Below are positions 1 to 14,200 of a stretch of 64,000 nt of DNA, piece by piece. The position numbers were made by a program, and so were the translations under genes. Source of the stretch: Acanthornis magna (Eukaryota > Chordata > Aves > Passeriformes > Acanthizidae); the NCBI GenBank assembly GCA_036785705.1, contig JAWUZG010000070.1:5033001-5097000 (forward strand), read 5' to 3'. Within the stretch, counting starts at the first letter, position 1. Every line of letters begins with the position of its first letter. The notes under the pieces were generated by a model. The model saw only the letters and a list, made by a program, of their open reading frames with translations, was not told the DNA's origin and ran no database searches.

Positions 1-3000
1 CTGTTATTTACTAAGCTACTGTAGTGCAAATTTTGTTTAACCAAGGCTGCCCACACAGTGGCTCAACCAGGTGTGGCTCTGCTGGGCTCTGCTTTCAGTT
101 CAGCTGCTTCTGCTGGAGGTTGTTGCAGGATTTCATTAGTATAATTAAAACATTTGTTTGTTTTGTTTACAGTTTACCGCTAGTCTTCAAGCACTGGCAG
201 ACAGGGAGGAAAATAGACCTGAATCTTGGCTCTTTTCTTAAAAAAGCCTAGAGCTGCTCATTTTAATTGTGTATCAGGTATGAAGACGATACAACATGTC
301 CCATGGCAGAATTGCTCTATGGGCGCTGTCGCTTCCCTTGGTTTTTCGTGTGGTTTTTTTTTTTTTTTTTTGAGAACAACTTTCCTTCTCTTCCTTCCTC
401 TTTCCTTTGCTTGTTGACTGAAGAGTCGCTGAGTTTCCTAAGCTGTGCTGCGATCGGTTTGAAGTGTTTGACCTAGCTGGAGAGTTTTGGGACAGGCGCC
501 AAGGTTGGCAGCTTTTTGTTTTGTGAGGTGTGCCTAATGTGCCTCTGGGTGCTGACAGTGTGAGATACCCTTAGAGGAAAATTCAGTCCAGTTGTGTTCT
601 GTGTTTGTGAGCCTCCTTTATAAGATTAATTTATCGAAAGCTCTGGTTTCATAGCAGGAGTACTGGAGACGCTTTGAAAAGGCAGTGATGGAGTGGGTAA
701 TGCAAAAATGCCTTTAAGGAGCTGCCTTGGGTATGGCTTCTTCTTTGGAGATGAGACATCCAGACATGTTATCTACATTCATTTATTTACAGCAGGGGGA
801 TTTGATTTGCCTCCTGCCATGTAACGTGTCACTTTGGGTGTAGTTGTAACTCCACTGATTTATAATTGCTGCACAAGTTGGGAGTTGAGTATCCTCGGAA
901 TGGTAGTTAACCTCTAATAACACCAATTAACATATATTCTAAAAGCACTTGATTTCTGTGAAGATCTGAGGGATATGTCTGGCAAATTTAAACTCCTGGT
1001 TTATTCCCCCCGTGAATTCCAGCAATATTAAGGGAATTGGCAGTGTCCATTATTTCCCTTCCCACTTCATAACCATATAAAAGTATTTCTGCTCTGTATG
1101 AAATGCCATTTTTTCCCCTACCTTTGGACACCCATTTTATTCAGCTGTTTCTACAAGGGCGTGCCAGGAAAACAGCTTTACAAAGGATGTGGTAAACAGA
1201 CATTTCTTTTTCTTTCTCCTTTGCTTGCCCAGCTCAAGACCCACATCACCCTAATGCTCCCAGGCACTGGGTAGGATATTTGTTGCCTCTGTCCTCAGAT
1301 GTATGTGCAGGACAGACCTTTTACAGGTGGGGTGCAGCTGTCCCTGCCAAGTGACTGCACTCCGGTGACCAAGAGCCTGGTCACCGAGCTTCTGGTTTCT
1401 CTCCTGCCAGCTCTTGCATATATTCATGCCTCCTGTAAATTTTTAATGACTTAGCTCAAGCAGAGGTTTGTTCTTGGTGTTGAGTTAATTTGCCAGGCTG
1501 AGGTTAAAAGGAGTTTACCTATCTGATGTGATTGAAATGAATTTATGAAGGTTAGGAGCAGCTGCTTTTGAGTATTTGGCTTTTTAGGGATGGAATATTT
1601 GCAGGGGAAATTGGATCGGGCTTGTGACACTGGAAGCATGCAGGAAATGAAGTGCATCCCCCTAGGATTGTAACTTCCCTTGCATCTTTTTAGTACTGTG
1701 AAAAATGGATTAATGTGTGACACAAGTAATTAAAATTCACTTTTTGAAGTCTGTTAAGTGTATGTTTCTGTTACGAAGAGAGCCTGGCTGACCACAGGGT
1801 GCAACTTAATATCAAACTGTCGCATCTTCAAGCCAGTCCAGTGCCTGCTTTGAGCCTGCTAAGTGCTCCAAACATGCACAACCTGAAAAGCAGGCCGTGA
1901 GAATTTCAGTTTGGGCATCATAAATAAGGGATTTAGCCTTTATCTCTCCTTGCTTCAGATAGTCATTTGCAGAAAGACAACTACATGACTCCCTGAAGGA
2001 CTGCTGTGAAGATAAAATATGAGTATCAGGGTTCTGTCACCTCAGTGCCACACATTCTTCCTTTTCTCCTGTCTTCTTCCCAGGAGAAAGCTAATACATT
2101 TCGTATTTATTAACATGGTATGTGGTAAATGAGAGCCACAAGTGACATAATGAATAGTAAAAATGTGCTTAAAAAGTAAGGCAGAGGGAAGGCAAATAAA
2201 TCCAAATGCTTGTCATGGCTTTGGACCATATTTCAGGATGCTGACTGAGCTGTTCATCACAAAACAGCAGAGACCCTGAGAAAAGATTATGAATAAATGC
2301 AGAGATACAAGTGTGAAGTTCTGGGTTTCTGTTCCTCTGTTACATTTTCTTTTGCGTATTTGCATGGTTGGCAAGACTCAGTTTCACACCGGACTTGGGT
2401 CACGTCATTGAAAGAGTAGTTCCTTGATGTTTTTGGAGTTTACTTCAGAGAATACAGCAGGCAACTGTGAGAGAACATTCCAGGCTCAGCAACCTGTGGG
2501 TCGCTGTTGCTGCAGAGTGTAACAGTTTGCTCTGATTGCAAAGTTAAGTTTGCACTGGAGTAAATGCAACAGAGTGTGGGCAGTGAAAGGCTTGCAGGAT
2601 TTAAACCTATGGTTACAGTGTATAGGGTGTGAAAGGTGCAGGACTGCGGACAGAGAGAAATGCTGGTTACTGAAAGTAGCAAGTATCTGTCCTGAAAAGA
2701 CTGCATCTCTTCCTCTCAACAATCCTGATGATCCAGATCCTTCCCCTTCATCCTCCAGGCCTTATAAATGCACAGGAACGTTACAAACAGTGTGTACTCC
2801 TGAAGTCTCTGCTTCCATCCCCTTTCTATTACAGTAATTCGTAATCTGAGTGGATTAAGCGCCTGATTTCCTCTGAGAGGTGTGTTGAGAGCTCACATCC
2901 AGTGCAGGTGTTGCTACTGCCTGGTTTTGGGTGGTGACACTTTTACTGCCAGCATCTTCTTCCTCAGGGGACTTGATTAAGGACAAGGAGTACCCTAACA

Positions 3001-5103
3001 AAAGAAAAAAAAAAAAATCAGTGGGCCAGGGTGTTAAAGGGTCATCTTTGAAGCTCCAATATGATGTATTGACACATGATGACTGAGGGTGGATTCCTGA
3101 ATTTATTTGCATGCAGGTAGCAAATATATCCCAGAAAAAAATTCAAAGTATGTCTAATTTATGGTTATGGATGGTTATGACAAAAAAATACAGTGTCTTT
3201 ATTTAAGCAGCTAAGTACCAGGATCCAATACTTTCAGTCTCCGAGTTGTCTTTCCACAGTCCTACTTATGATTTTTAATGTCCTGTTGGGTGATAATTTC
3301 TTAGGAAAAACCCATGGTTTGCTTCCTTGAGAAGTTGAATAGCAGTGGTGTTTGTTGAGGTAATAGATAGGCATTCCTCACCCATTGACAGATTTCCATG
3401 GTGGTCTTGATCACAACAGAATGACCCCGTTGTCCCTTGGTGAAAAAGGGAGAGAAGGGAGAAAGAGAGAGAAGTCCTTCCATCCTTTATGCTGTTGATT
3501 TGGGTTTCTCCCTTTCCCAGGTGATTCAGGGGTTAAAGGCTCCTGGAGGCTGCCTGCAGAGGCATCATCTGCTTCATCATACACACTGACATGTGGCTTT
3601 TTTATTAAGGTACTGTGGATGTCTTAGAGCAAATCACAGTGCCATTATGTGATTTAATTTGCTGTTCTGAAGTCCCTTCTGAAACAACGGCTCCTTTTTT
3701 CAAGTCTGTGTGCAATGCTTATTCCTCCCCTTTGTAGGGGAGTAAGTTGGTAGCTTTCTTTTCATCTCTGCTGGAAATTGGTGTTGGTTCATTGGGTTTT
3801 TTTTTTGTTGTTTCTTTTTTTCTCTTTGCTACTCTCATGTTCTTTCCTCCCCATTCTATTCCTTCTTACAGAAGGGGTAATGAACAAATTAGTAGCACTT
3901 ATTCTTGGGACTCGACTCCTGTTTTATTCAAAACACAGGCTGTTGGTTCAGGGTACAACAAGAGAAACAAGTGCACCGAAGGCAGTTTTTTTCCAGCTTC
4001 TTCCACATTTTTTTCCCAGTTATAATAACAAGAGTAATATGGGTATTAAAGGAAAAAATTGATGAATTGCTACATTTATGGATAACATTTCTAAATACTT
4101 ACTATTCCAAAGCTGTTACACTGCTGAAAAACTAAGGACTCGCCCATGTTACTTAGTTGTATGTTCCAGAGCCTTGATGGAGAGACCACCAGACACTTCA
4201 TAACAAAGGGAAATAAAATCTACTCCTATTTTTTGTGGGCTGAATACTGTCAGTAAGACAGGCTGTCAGGAGCTGGAAGGTGTTAGAAAAGAGAAGAAAG
4301 AAAAAGCAGAATTTGTGCTTCTCTTTTTATAAGAAGATTTGACAGATAACATCCAAGGGAGAAGCCTTCAAATGAAACCAAAGCAACAAAAATACTGCTG
4401 TGTAATTACAGATGTTGCTGAGTTGAGCAATTCTCTGCTAATCCCATTTAATTAATACAACCCAGTTGCAAGGTGATTTATGGGTTATTTGAAGAAGTTT
4501 GTAAGATCAGAAGGACTGGTTTTCTCTTCTCTGTAACAGATCCACCAGGTAGTCAGTTTCTATAAAATCATGCAAATCCATCCTAAAGCAGAATGGACAC
4601 AGTGGATCAGGAGGTTTTGGGAATTTTCCATAACTCCTGGAAGTATCTGATTTGGCCTTTCCTTCTGCAAGGGCAGGGTTTTTCGTCTCATGTTACATTT
4701 TTGCGTGTTAGTAGACTTAGTACAGACTCATTTTTACTTGTGTGTTCAGTTGCCTTTTGGCTGCTGTAGCACAACAGTTTTAGACATTTATTTGCTTTTA
4801 TATGCTGTACAGGGCATTCAGGGTACTAAATTTGGAGAGCATATTCTGGTATTTTGTTGATATGTTTGGGGCAGTCATGTGCCTGTAAACTGTTCCAGCA
4901 GAGATGAGTGGAAGTGTTTCTGGAGTTTTAGAGTAGAAGAAGAGGTGGCTAAGAATCATGAATTTGTTGTTGAAGGAATAAAACAAATGCATTCATATTT
5001 GTGTGAAACAGGCTGCTGGAGATGATTTAACATGGTACATAGTCCATTTTTTCCAAACTCTGTTACTAATTTTGGTTTTCATATGTATTTTTTTTCCCTT
5101 CAG
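1..5103 (+). other. 5' intron (3' portion) upstream of the start-codon exon
   Basis: AT-rich, with no sustained coding signal on either strand, no CpG cluster and no core promoter that I can support. It ends in a strong polypyrimidine tract and CAG at 5101-5103. An 18-base T run lies at 354-371. I infer that it is intron following a non-coding first exon outside the window. It could instead include intergenic DNA if the first exon is hidden here. Confidence 0.6.
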
Positions 5104-5233
5104 TTCTATAGGTGCTGGTGCAAAAACAGCGTAGCAATGGATCAAAGAAAAAATGATAGTTTTGTCCCAAGTATCACGCAGCTGGAAGACTTCCTGACAG
5201 AACATGACTCCAACGTGGTTTGGCTGTTAGTAG
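5104..5233 (+). CDS. BLTP1: BLTP1 exon with start codon (coding exon 1)
   Basis: The acceptor is a T-rich tract ending CAG at 5101-5103 and the donor is GGTAAG at 5233-5238. The first 33 bases are 5' UTR. The ATG at 5137-5139 has G at -3 and G at +4, a good Kozak context. It encodes residues 1-32 plus the first base of codon 33 ([20 protein letters not shown]... then NVVWLLV). The stretch from acceptor to ATG has no in-frame stop, so a start further upstream depends on the unseen first exon. The start chosen is the family's known one. Confidence 0.93.
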
Positions 5234-8200
5234 GTAAGGTTAACTTCTTCTGTTTTGGTTAACTTTCTTTTCTAATACCATTACAAAGGATTAGCATGAC
5301 AGTCAGCTACAATAACTTCCTTATACCTACCTGCCATTTCCTATGGTGTAGTTTGGAAAGCGATCTAAAGACTATTGTGTTTAATGACACAGCCTCTAGA
5401 CTAAATTGTGTGCTGCAATGAGCCTTTAAGCCAAACTGTCACGTAATCAGTTATGAGCTGGATTTGTAAACGTGTCTGATTAAGGCATGCTAATTTTTTT
5501 TTATGACACTAGTGCTATTGCTTATATTTGTGTAGATACTTTTATTTTCTTAATCTGTAAACAAGTGGATCAGGTACAGCAAAATAAAAACGAAGTTTTA
5601 CTTGGGTCTGGGTGAGAATACTACAAATGTGCAATGAATTCAGATTTACAAAGGTAGATAATGCTTGCTTTTCAGCCTTGGCTCTTGGACTTGGAGTGAA
5701 GGGTAACAGGGCAACTTTTTCACTTTCATTTCTGACAAGTTAAAGCATGGCTATTAAATAATAGATGGCTGTTAACATACTGGAATTTTTTTTCAGTAGG
5801 CCAAGTTAAATAGAAAGGACATAGGTAAATTAGCTGAGGGTGCTTCCTGTTTGTTATTTATTTCACTTTTAATGTGTTGAAATGGAAAGTTTGTACTCAA
5901 CATAGAGTTATCTGTGTAGTGAAGATGAAAATAGGGGAAGTCGCTGATAGTAACTCGTGGTAAAACATGGAACAGATGCAAATAGATCTGAAAAATCTGT
6001 CTTCAAAAGCTTTGACTTCCTGTTATGAGGTTTGGATAGAAACACATTCAAATCATGTTTATTAACTGACCCAGTTTCAACCAGCCTTTCCTCCTTTTAT
6101 CTGCTGACCTATGGCATCCTGTTATAAGAGTACATAAAAAGATATCAGTAATTTCCTCTCCTGAATGTTGAAACAGCTAACTATTGGTCTCAGTAAAAGG
6201 TGATTAAATAAATGAGCATGCTCCTCAAAGAGCTGTCGCTCACTTCTGGAATAAAAATCACGTGCAGTAAAATTTTGGAAATGCAATTTCCAAACTCTGG
6301 TTTCAGTGAAGAGGCTTTTAAAGTCAAGAATTTAATCAGGAAATTAATGGATTTTACGGGATTTGGTGAGGGAAAAGGCTACAATTTGTGGCAGAGGTGA
6401 GACTAGTGACAAAGGCAGTGAATCAGTACTGGAAACTGCACTGGTTTCCTGACTTTTTCTCACTATGTTGTCATCTTCAAAGGGCACCTTCTTGATTTCG
6501 GGTGTCTAGCAGTGTCTAGTTGAACTTTAATCTCAAATGAAGCTTTATTGCTGGAATGGACCCTCAGAGTGTGCGTCATGCCACCTTTCTCCCTCCCCAC
6601 AGAGGAGCAGCAGTGAGGAGCTTGCTCATCTGGAAGTGAGGGGGTTAAACACTGCCCTTGGAGTGCGCCTTCCCTCAGTGCCAGCTGTAGTTTCTTTCCT
6701 GGGATGTAGCTTTCACCCTCCCTGCTCTTTCCTGTGTGATCACCCACACAGATTTGGTTTGTTTAACTCGTCAAGCAGCTTATTGCCCGAGGGTATGAGC
6801 TGCTTGAATTTTGGTCACACTGGATCCATTTTCCAGTAAGGAATGCACAAAGTCATAGGAGTCTTTTTCACTTTCTCTTTCAACAAGCGTTGCTATGAAG
6901 CGGTGGAGTATCCCACTGAAAAATAAAAATGGGACAGTAAAGGAATAGGTTTTTTTATAACTATTTTGAAATTTTTTTGGAGTAATCATCTGAACTCTTT
7001 TCAAAGTGAAGGTGCCGTGCCCCTATCCCCATCTGCCCTTTAGATTTCCCATTAAAGGGTCAATAAATCTGTGATTTTTAGCATAAATGAAAAACTTTTG
7101 TTACAAAGTTCAGGGTTTTTTCCTGCTCTGCTTTGGGTGAAACAGAATGGTAATTATTAGGAAAGTGAATTAGAACTAGTCCATTCCTTGGCAGTGCCAT
7201 TCCTTCTGGGTTTGTCCTTCTGGAAGCTTTGAGAACCCTTCTAGTTAGAAATAGGTTACTAGCTCTTAATCAACTAAAGTAAAAATTACTTTGGGGATTA
7301 GCAGACCTAATTTTTTTTTTTTTAAACCTGTTTCTCAGTGGATTGCTATTTCCTTTTTTTCCCTATCAAATTCCATGCTTGAACTGTTGAGATATGAGCT
7401 AACCCAAGGGCTAGTACATTTCTCTCAGGATGCATCAGCTTAGGAAATGGTTTCATGATAATGTTGTTTCCTGTGATAACATATGAAAGACTAGAAATTT
7501 AAGTTACAGTTAACAATTTGGAGAAGAGTAGGGAAGGGATGTAGTATGACTTTGGTGTTGGGGTTTTTTTAGAGTGTTCTGAAATAAAAGTCCATGTGGG
7601 ATAATGTGTGTTACTATTCCATCTATGTAATTGAACTTCTTAAATTATGAGTGATGTAATGAAATATGTGGTGCCTTTTGCAGGTCCTCTGGGAGGGCAG
7701 GTTTTTTTATATTGGGGAATGGAAGAGCAGTGAATAGTCTGTATTTTTCTGGACTTTCCGTTTTCCCTTTTTCCTCCTCATCTCTTCACACCCTTCTCAC
7801 ACCATTTCTCTGAAAACGCCCATTAAAGTGTCCCATCAGTTTCAAAGTTTTTTGAGAGCAGGAAGAACACTGCTATGCCTTGTAGTCCTAATAGGTAAGG
7901 TTTTTATCTGGGTCAGTGTACTTCAAAAAATGCTTTAATTAATTGCAATCTTTCAACAGCAACAATATTGTCCTGTGGATGGATTATCTACCTAACTTAC
8001 TATAATTCCCGGAACATTGGACTCATTTTAACATTGGTTCTTAACAGATTATATAAACATGGCTACATCCATATTGGTAAGTTATGATTAATATAATGCT
8101 ACTCTTTGTCTGCTGCTTTTTATTATGCCTCAATTTGCTAAAAAGTTGAAGTAAAGTCAGTGTTCCTTAGTTAGATTAATATGAAAATGTTCAGTATGGA

Positions 8201-11200
8201 GTGGACTCAAAGTAGAGACTCAAGCCTTAAGTCCCTGTTCCAGCACTGTCCTTGCTTTCTAAATAAGCTGTCAGAACAACTAATCACAAGTTGATCCTTA
8301 CTGGGACTGTCATATGTAGAATTGATACTGGCTAGAACATTTTGCATCAAAATCCATTAACTTTTTATTAAAATATTTTATACGTTTTTGAATAAAACAG
8401 GTCAGTACAAATCACTTGGGCCCTCACCCACTTACAAAAATATCTGGTGCTGAGTCACAGAGGGCTGTAGCCCACAACCTCACTGATCACACTTTTAATT
8501 TTCTTTCACTTAATCCTCTGCCTTCCTCTGTCTGCTTCAGAGAATAGCAGTAACTTTTAGTTCTGGACTTTTTCTGCAACTTTTCATGATAAAATGTAGT
8601 GAAAACTTAAAACCAAAAAATCCCACCCACACCTTGCCTGCCAGAGACACCCCTGCAATTAATTTGCTTATGTCTACAAGAATCTAAGAACTGTATTCCA
8701 AACCATCTTCAAATCTAGCTTTTTGAAGAGCAGTATAAATTAAATACTTACTGGCTGCTACATTTGATTTATAGGCTTTTATTAAAATTCCTCTGTGAAA
8801 TTGCAATTAAGGACAGCTGATATAGCTGGCCAAATAGGTGGTATTCTTTATAAACCTCATCAGTAAGTAGAACGTAACATTAATTAAATCCCACGATTTA
8901 CAGCTTGGTTTCAGTTGTTTAATGTTGATTTTTATTTTTAGTTTTTTTAAGCTGTGGTTTTCTTAAATTTCTGTGGGTGTGGTGAAAAGCTTTAGGAGGA
9001 ATCTGGGTTATTGCATTACCTACTGGTCTTTTCATGCTTATTAATCCTTCCTGCTGTAAACATAATTTGTCATAATAATTGGACCAAAATCCTTATAGCC
9101 ATTTAAAAATTTTTAAAATAGTCCATCAGGAATCTTTATTTCTCTGATTATGGTCTTGCACACAATTGCTTGAAACTATAAATGTTCCAAACAGCTTTTC
9201 TAGCTCTTTTCACAAGCTTTGCAAGGCACCTGGATGTTTCTGAGTGACTCATGTGCCTCAGGGGCTTGATTGTATTATTGGGTGGTGCCAGACCCGGCGT
9301 CCTTTAGTTGTGTACTTTGTCTGTGTGTTCTGAATCTCTGACTTCCCTTCTAAGGGAGAGCTCAAGATATCCAGTTAACCCGTTTAAGATAATTGAATGC
9401 TATATTCTCTCTGTTCACGAAACCAACAACTTTAGGCTAATGAGCACTTCTTTTTTTTTAATAATTAGGTTCCTTTTCATTCTCTGTGCTGTCTGGGAAA
9501 GTCATGGTGCGTGAAATCTATTTCATCACAGAGGACATGTCCATCAGGTACAGATTTCCAAGGGAGTCCCCCTTCTAAATAAGGCTTTTAGATATGTCTC
9601 AATAGCACAAATCAAAATGCAGTCTTACAAATGAGCCATCTAAGTGTTAGACTGTCTCTTTTGGTGGTAGTATTTAACACTCCTACATAGTTGTTAGCTC
9701 ATCTGCTGCTTTAGCCTTACCATTTAGAAGTGAGTGCTGGATAAGATTGTAGTTGTCCTTAATATCTGTCAAATAAACCACTTCAGAGTGTGAAGGAGAA
9801 CCATTTTTTTCATTTATGTCTTTGACTCCCTCGTGCTCCTCCTAAGTCGAAGATTCATGTTGGCCAAGTAGCTGGCATTTATTTACTGGGATTCAAAATA
9901 ATTTGTTTAGTGAACTGCATGCCAGCAAATACTTTGTAGCTTTGATTCCTGGTGTCAGATTTGGAAAGCTTTGAGGAGGCAGTGGATATGAGGTTTTATA
10001 CGAATTCCAGCTAAAGCAGGAACGGTGTAATACACTGTATGCTGTAATGCTTTGTGCTTTCATGTTGCTTGTACACCGCTACAGCTGCAGATCTCTGCAC
10101 AAACTGCGTGTAGGATGTTGGATTATCACTCTCTCAGCTTCTGTTTTATTCCATTTTATTTGATTTAGAATTCAAGATGGATTTATCATATTTCGCTGGT
10201 GGAAGATGTACAACCCTAAGCAGAAGCAGCATGGTAGGTTTCCCAAATAAGTTTCAAAGTTTGAATTTACAGGTAGCTTACAGAAACACACTTCCTTTGC
10301 ACAATCACAGGCATGCAATTGCTTTGTTAATTTGTACCTGAAGTACATTGGATCCTCAGAAGGTATGGATTTGTTCACTGGTTGCAGAGGAGATGAAATA
10401 AATACAGGATTCATTATCAGGGACATGAACTCTTCTTGAGACGAACCGTTAATCTTAATAGTAGCTTTCATTAGCTGCAGTCCAAGCATAATTGTCTCTG
10501 TATTGAACTTGATAACTATGATGAATAGAGATGTCTTTCGTTCTGGAAGTGATTTTAGTTTCTGTGTTTCAGTGAGTGTTGTGCTTTCAGTATTTTAGCA
10601 AAAGTGTTATAGTAAGGGATGTTCTTTAATACTGGACAAGCCTGGGTCTTGATGACATCTGTGGTTACAGAAGTGGGGAAGTGTGAAAAATTCATTTATT
10701 TCTTTTCCTTCACTTTGGCTGAAAGATGGATGATTAACACAGATGCAAGAGATTAATTGTATCTGCAGAAAACACAGTGAGAAAGCATAAGTAGCTTGGG
10801 GCTGTGTGCTTAAGAATTTGTAAGATTAGAATACTGTTGAATGAGACTTAGGTCCTGCCTCTCTTGACTTTTGGAGCCATCACAGCTCCATTGCTCATTT
10901 AAGAAAGTCCAGAAATGTCAGCTGTCTACAGGTGAGTACACTCATTGAGAGGGTCATTGAACTTTGGAGGGCTTTTTTTCCCCCCACCTTGCTTTTGGAA
11001 GTGGCTTCTGATGGTGTGAAGCCTCTTAGACTTGTCAGCAAGCTTGTAGAGCTGTTGCTGTGTCAATGTCACCTCAACAGTGGCAGCAGTGCTGCATGCA
11101 AAGTCAGTCAGGTGATTTGTGAGACACTACTCTGTGCAGCGATATGAATTTGGAAGAGCTGCTCGTTTCTTTTTACTGAGGCGCTGCTCACCCTCTGAGG

Positions 11201-14200
11201 TGGTAGGGCACAATTCAAATTCTTTGTACCATAAAAACAGCGTTCAAAAAGTGGAACCTAGTCGTAGAGTTAATTAGATTTTCCAACCACAGGTTACTGT
11301 CCAACAGGTTTTCATAGGGTTGTCTTCATCTGCTAGTTAAAACACATTTCTCTAGTGGCTCACAGAATGAAAAAGTGAATTGAATTTAATGCAATGCAGA
11401 TGGTTGTCTGTCCTCTGTGGTGGCAGTTTTTGCTTTGCAATATTGCAAGGCTTTAAGGTTTTCTGCTGGCATTTGAGACTACTTGATTAGTGGACAAATA
11501 ATCCAAGTAACCACAGAAGTTAGAGGTGTACAGGTCTGACAACAAAGTAATGTGACTAAAATGCTCTTTAGGTGTTAAATCATACAGGGGCTTGCGAGGA
11601 GGTTTTGTACATACTTGCGAAATGAAAGTGGTTTAGGAACAAAAGCTGGAGGATCGTGTTGTGGATGGGGCACACCCCGATGACTTGGCTTAGGTGCCAC
11701 AGCACATTATCAATTTTCACATTGCAAAACCATCTGGTAGTTATTTGTACATAACCTACATGAAATGCTTCTATGAATCATTCAATATTATAACATCCAG
11801 GTTTGCTTGTCTCTTTCTCCTCACCTGTTTTTTTTTGTCTTTTCCAAAAGTGTCTTAAGCAACCAAATTGATATGTGCAGGTCAAATCTTATTTTTGTTA
11901 TTATGAAAAAGAGATGCTTGTCTCTTTAAATCCCCTTTAAAGAAATGAATTAGTACATATGATTTCATTTAGTTAATGAAGTCTAATGCTTGCCTCCAGG
12001 AATTGAAAAATTACATTTATTTGTGTTCTTGATGATACTGAGATCTCCCGGGTGAGCAATTGTGCATCCCGATCTTTGTCCATGTCATTCTCTGCCTGTG
12101 TCTTATTGATACAAGCTAACATTGGCAACAAATGGATTTGATGGTGCTTTTATGAGAGCAGGAAGGAACTGAAACTGGCTCATTAACTTTGTCTCCTGTC
12201 CAGGAAAACTGTGATGTCAATGTGTTCTGGAAACTTATTTTCTATATATATGTATATATATAATTATATGGAAATTTCTGGTACTTTAGGTGTGATGGGT
12301 AAAAGGTGGGTTGCTGTTGGTACAGTGATGCAGAGATGTGTAATTTTGGGGAACAGATGAGTTTGTTATCAAATAGGATGCATTGAATGAAGCAGGTGTC
12401 TCTAAACCTTGGCTCTTGGGCATCTGCATTTCATCTTTTGACCCCGACCACAAGTGTTTGCTCTGAGTTTTTAATTTCTCATGTCTTTGGGAAATGTTGC
12501 CTTCAGTTTGTACCCCCTAAGTTACAGCCTGGGGACTGCTGTGACAACCATTGATTCTTCAGCTACCTGAAGTCTGTTTGACTTAGAAAGACCAGATGAG
12601 GTTTTTAGAGCAGCTCAGGTCTCCTGAGCCAATGTGTAATGGGCACTCTGTCAACTGGGTAATTAGGGGGAAGTGGTGCGAGCTTTTCCCTCACATTAAC
12701 TGCATAATTAGGTCATACTTTCTGAGGCAAAAGTATGTCAAAGTATGTCACAGTCAGCTCTGCATATGATCAGCAGATGTTAAAATAGGGTTTAAGGATC
12801 AGAGAGCCAAGCTGATATAACAGTTAAAATTTTAAATTTGTGAAAATGTTGACTGATTGTCAAAAATGAGTATGATCCTGTTCGTTCTGCATATTAATGT
12901 TTTCTATTTCTCTCTGAAAGAAAGCTTTTTCCCGCTTCAGGCATGCTGTACCAGAGGGCTTGGCTAGAAAACCATTTGGGTTTAGAGATTGATTTCATCT
13001 CAGTGATATCTGTGTCAAAAAGCAGGAGTTTGCACCCAGGCTTCTTTGCTGTACATCAAGAGGGGTGTTTGTTTGTTTTCATATATGAGACTGAAAAACT
13101 TCATTTGCCATTTTGTACAGTTTCTGTCTGGATTTATTTTTGGGTTGTGACCTAGGGGTGAAATGCCTTTCAAATTTAATATTTTGTATGCAACTGTCTT
13201 ATTTGCCAAGTTTTACTGATTTGCTTATAATGCTGTAATTATTTTATGGAGTTTTTTACTGCTTTTTAATATGTACTTCAGCAGCTGTTCAGGACTGTGT
13301 GAATTGGTTTCACAAAATGTACATATTTGAGAAACTGTAAATATTCCAAGGGAATGTTGAAATAGAATTCGAAACCCTTTTCCTACTGTTTGTTTAGATC
13401 CAAAGGCAGAAACACGACTCTATATTATGGTGAATGACTTTGAATTTCACGTTTACAATCGCTCTGAGCTTTATGGACAACTTCAAGAACTGTTTGGTTT
13501 GGATCCCACAATAATTCCAGCAAAGAAAGATGATGAGAGAGCACAAGTAAATGGGAGGCAGAGAACACGCACCAATCTTGAAAGGTAAATAATTATTCAT
13601 TTTGCTGTTTTATCAATGCTTTGTTCTGCAAAGTGCTGAACTAATTGGGTAATGTTTTGTTAACGTGTGCTCTGGGGGGCCAAACAGGGAAGCACAGCTG
13701 AGAGAAATGGCACTGACAAGCCTGACAGTCTGAATCTTTTTTCTTTCCTCAGACTTCCTACCAATAATAATTAAAAAACACAGCCAAACAAACCAAGCAC
13801 TCTTGTTTAATGATCAGAGACAGGCTGAAAAATCTATTTGAAATACAGTGTGGAGAGGAAGCATGTGTTGAGGAGGATTATGCTGGCAGAATAATAATGG
13901 TTCTGCTCAGTAGAAGTAACAGCTGCTCAAGACATTGAATAGGCAAAATGTGAGGATCTGTATGGTCTTGTGTACAGCTACACAAACTTTCTTCTGTTAA
14001 TTCATCTTTTTGGGGTACCCCAGAAGACATGGCATGGGTATATAAGGATATATATATATGGGATATATACACTTGCGTGCAGTGCAGTCAGGCATTCAAT
14101 AATCAGCCTCTCTTTGGGCAGAACCACACCAGACTGATTTACTGTCAGGAGCAGAGAGGATCTAATGAGTCTTGAGTCCTTCCACTGCTGCTGGCCAGTT

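Noticed and set aside
1..600. Possible upstream gene or promoter at the window start
   Set aside because: Short, T-rich open stretches only, no CpG cluster and no homology recognised.
10172..10489. Minus-strand ORF of 105 codons
   Set aside because: It overlaps exon 4 on the opposite strand and intron 4, with no recognisable protein.
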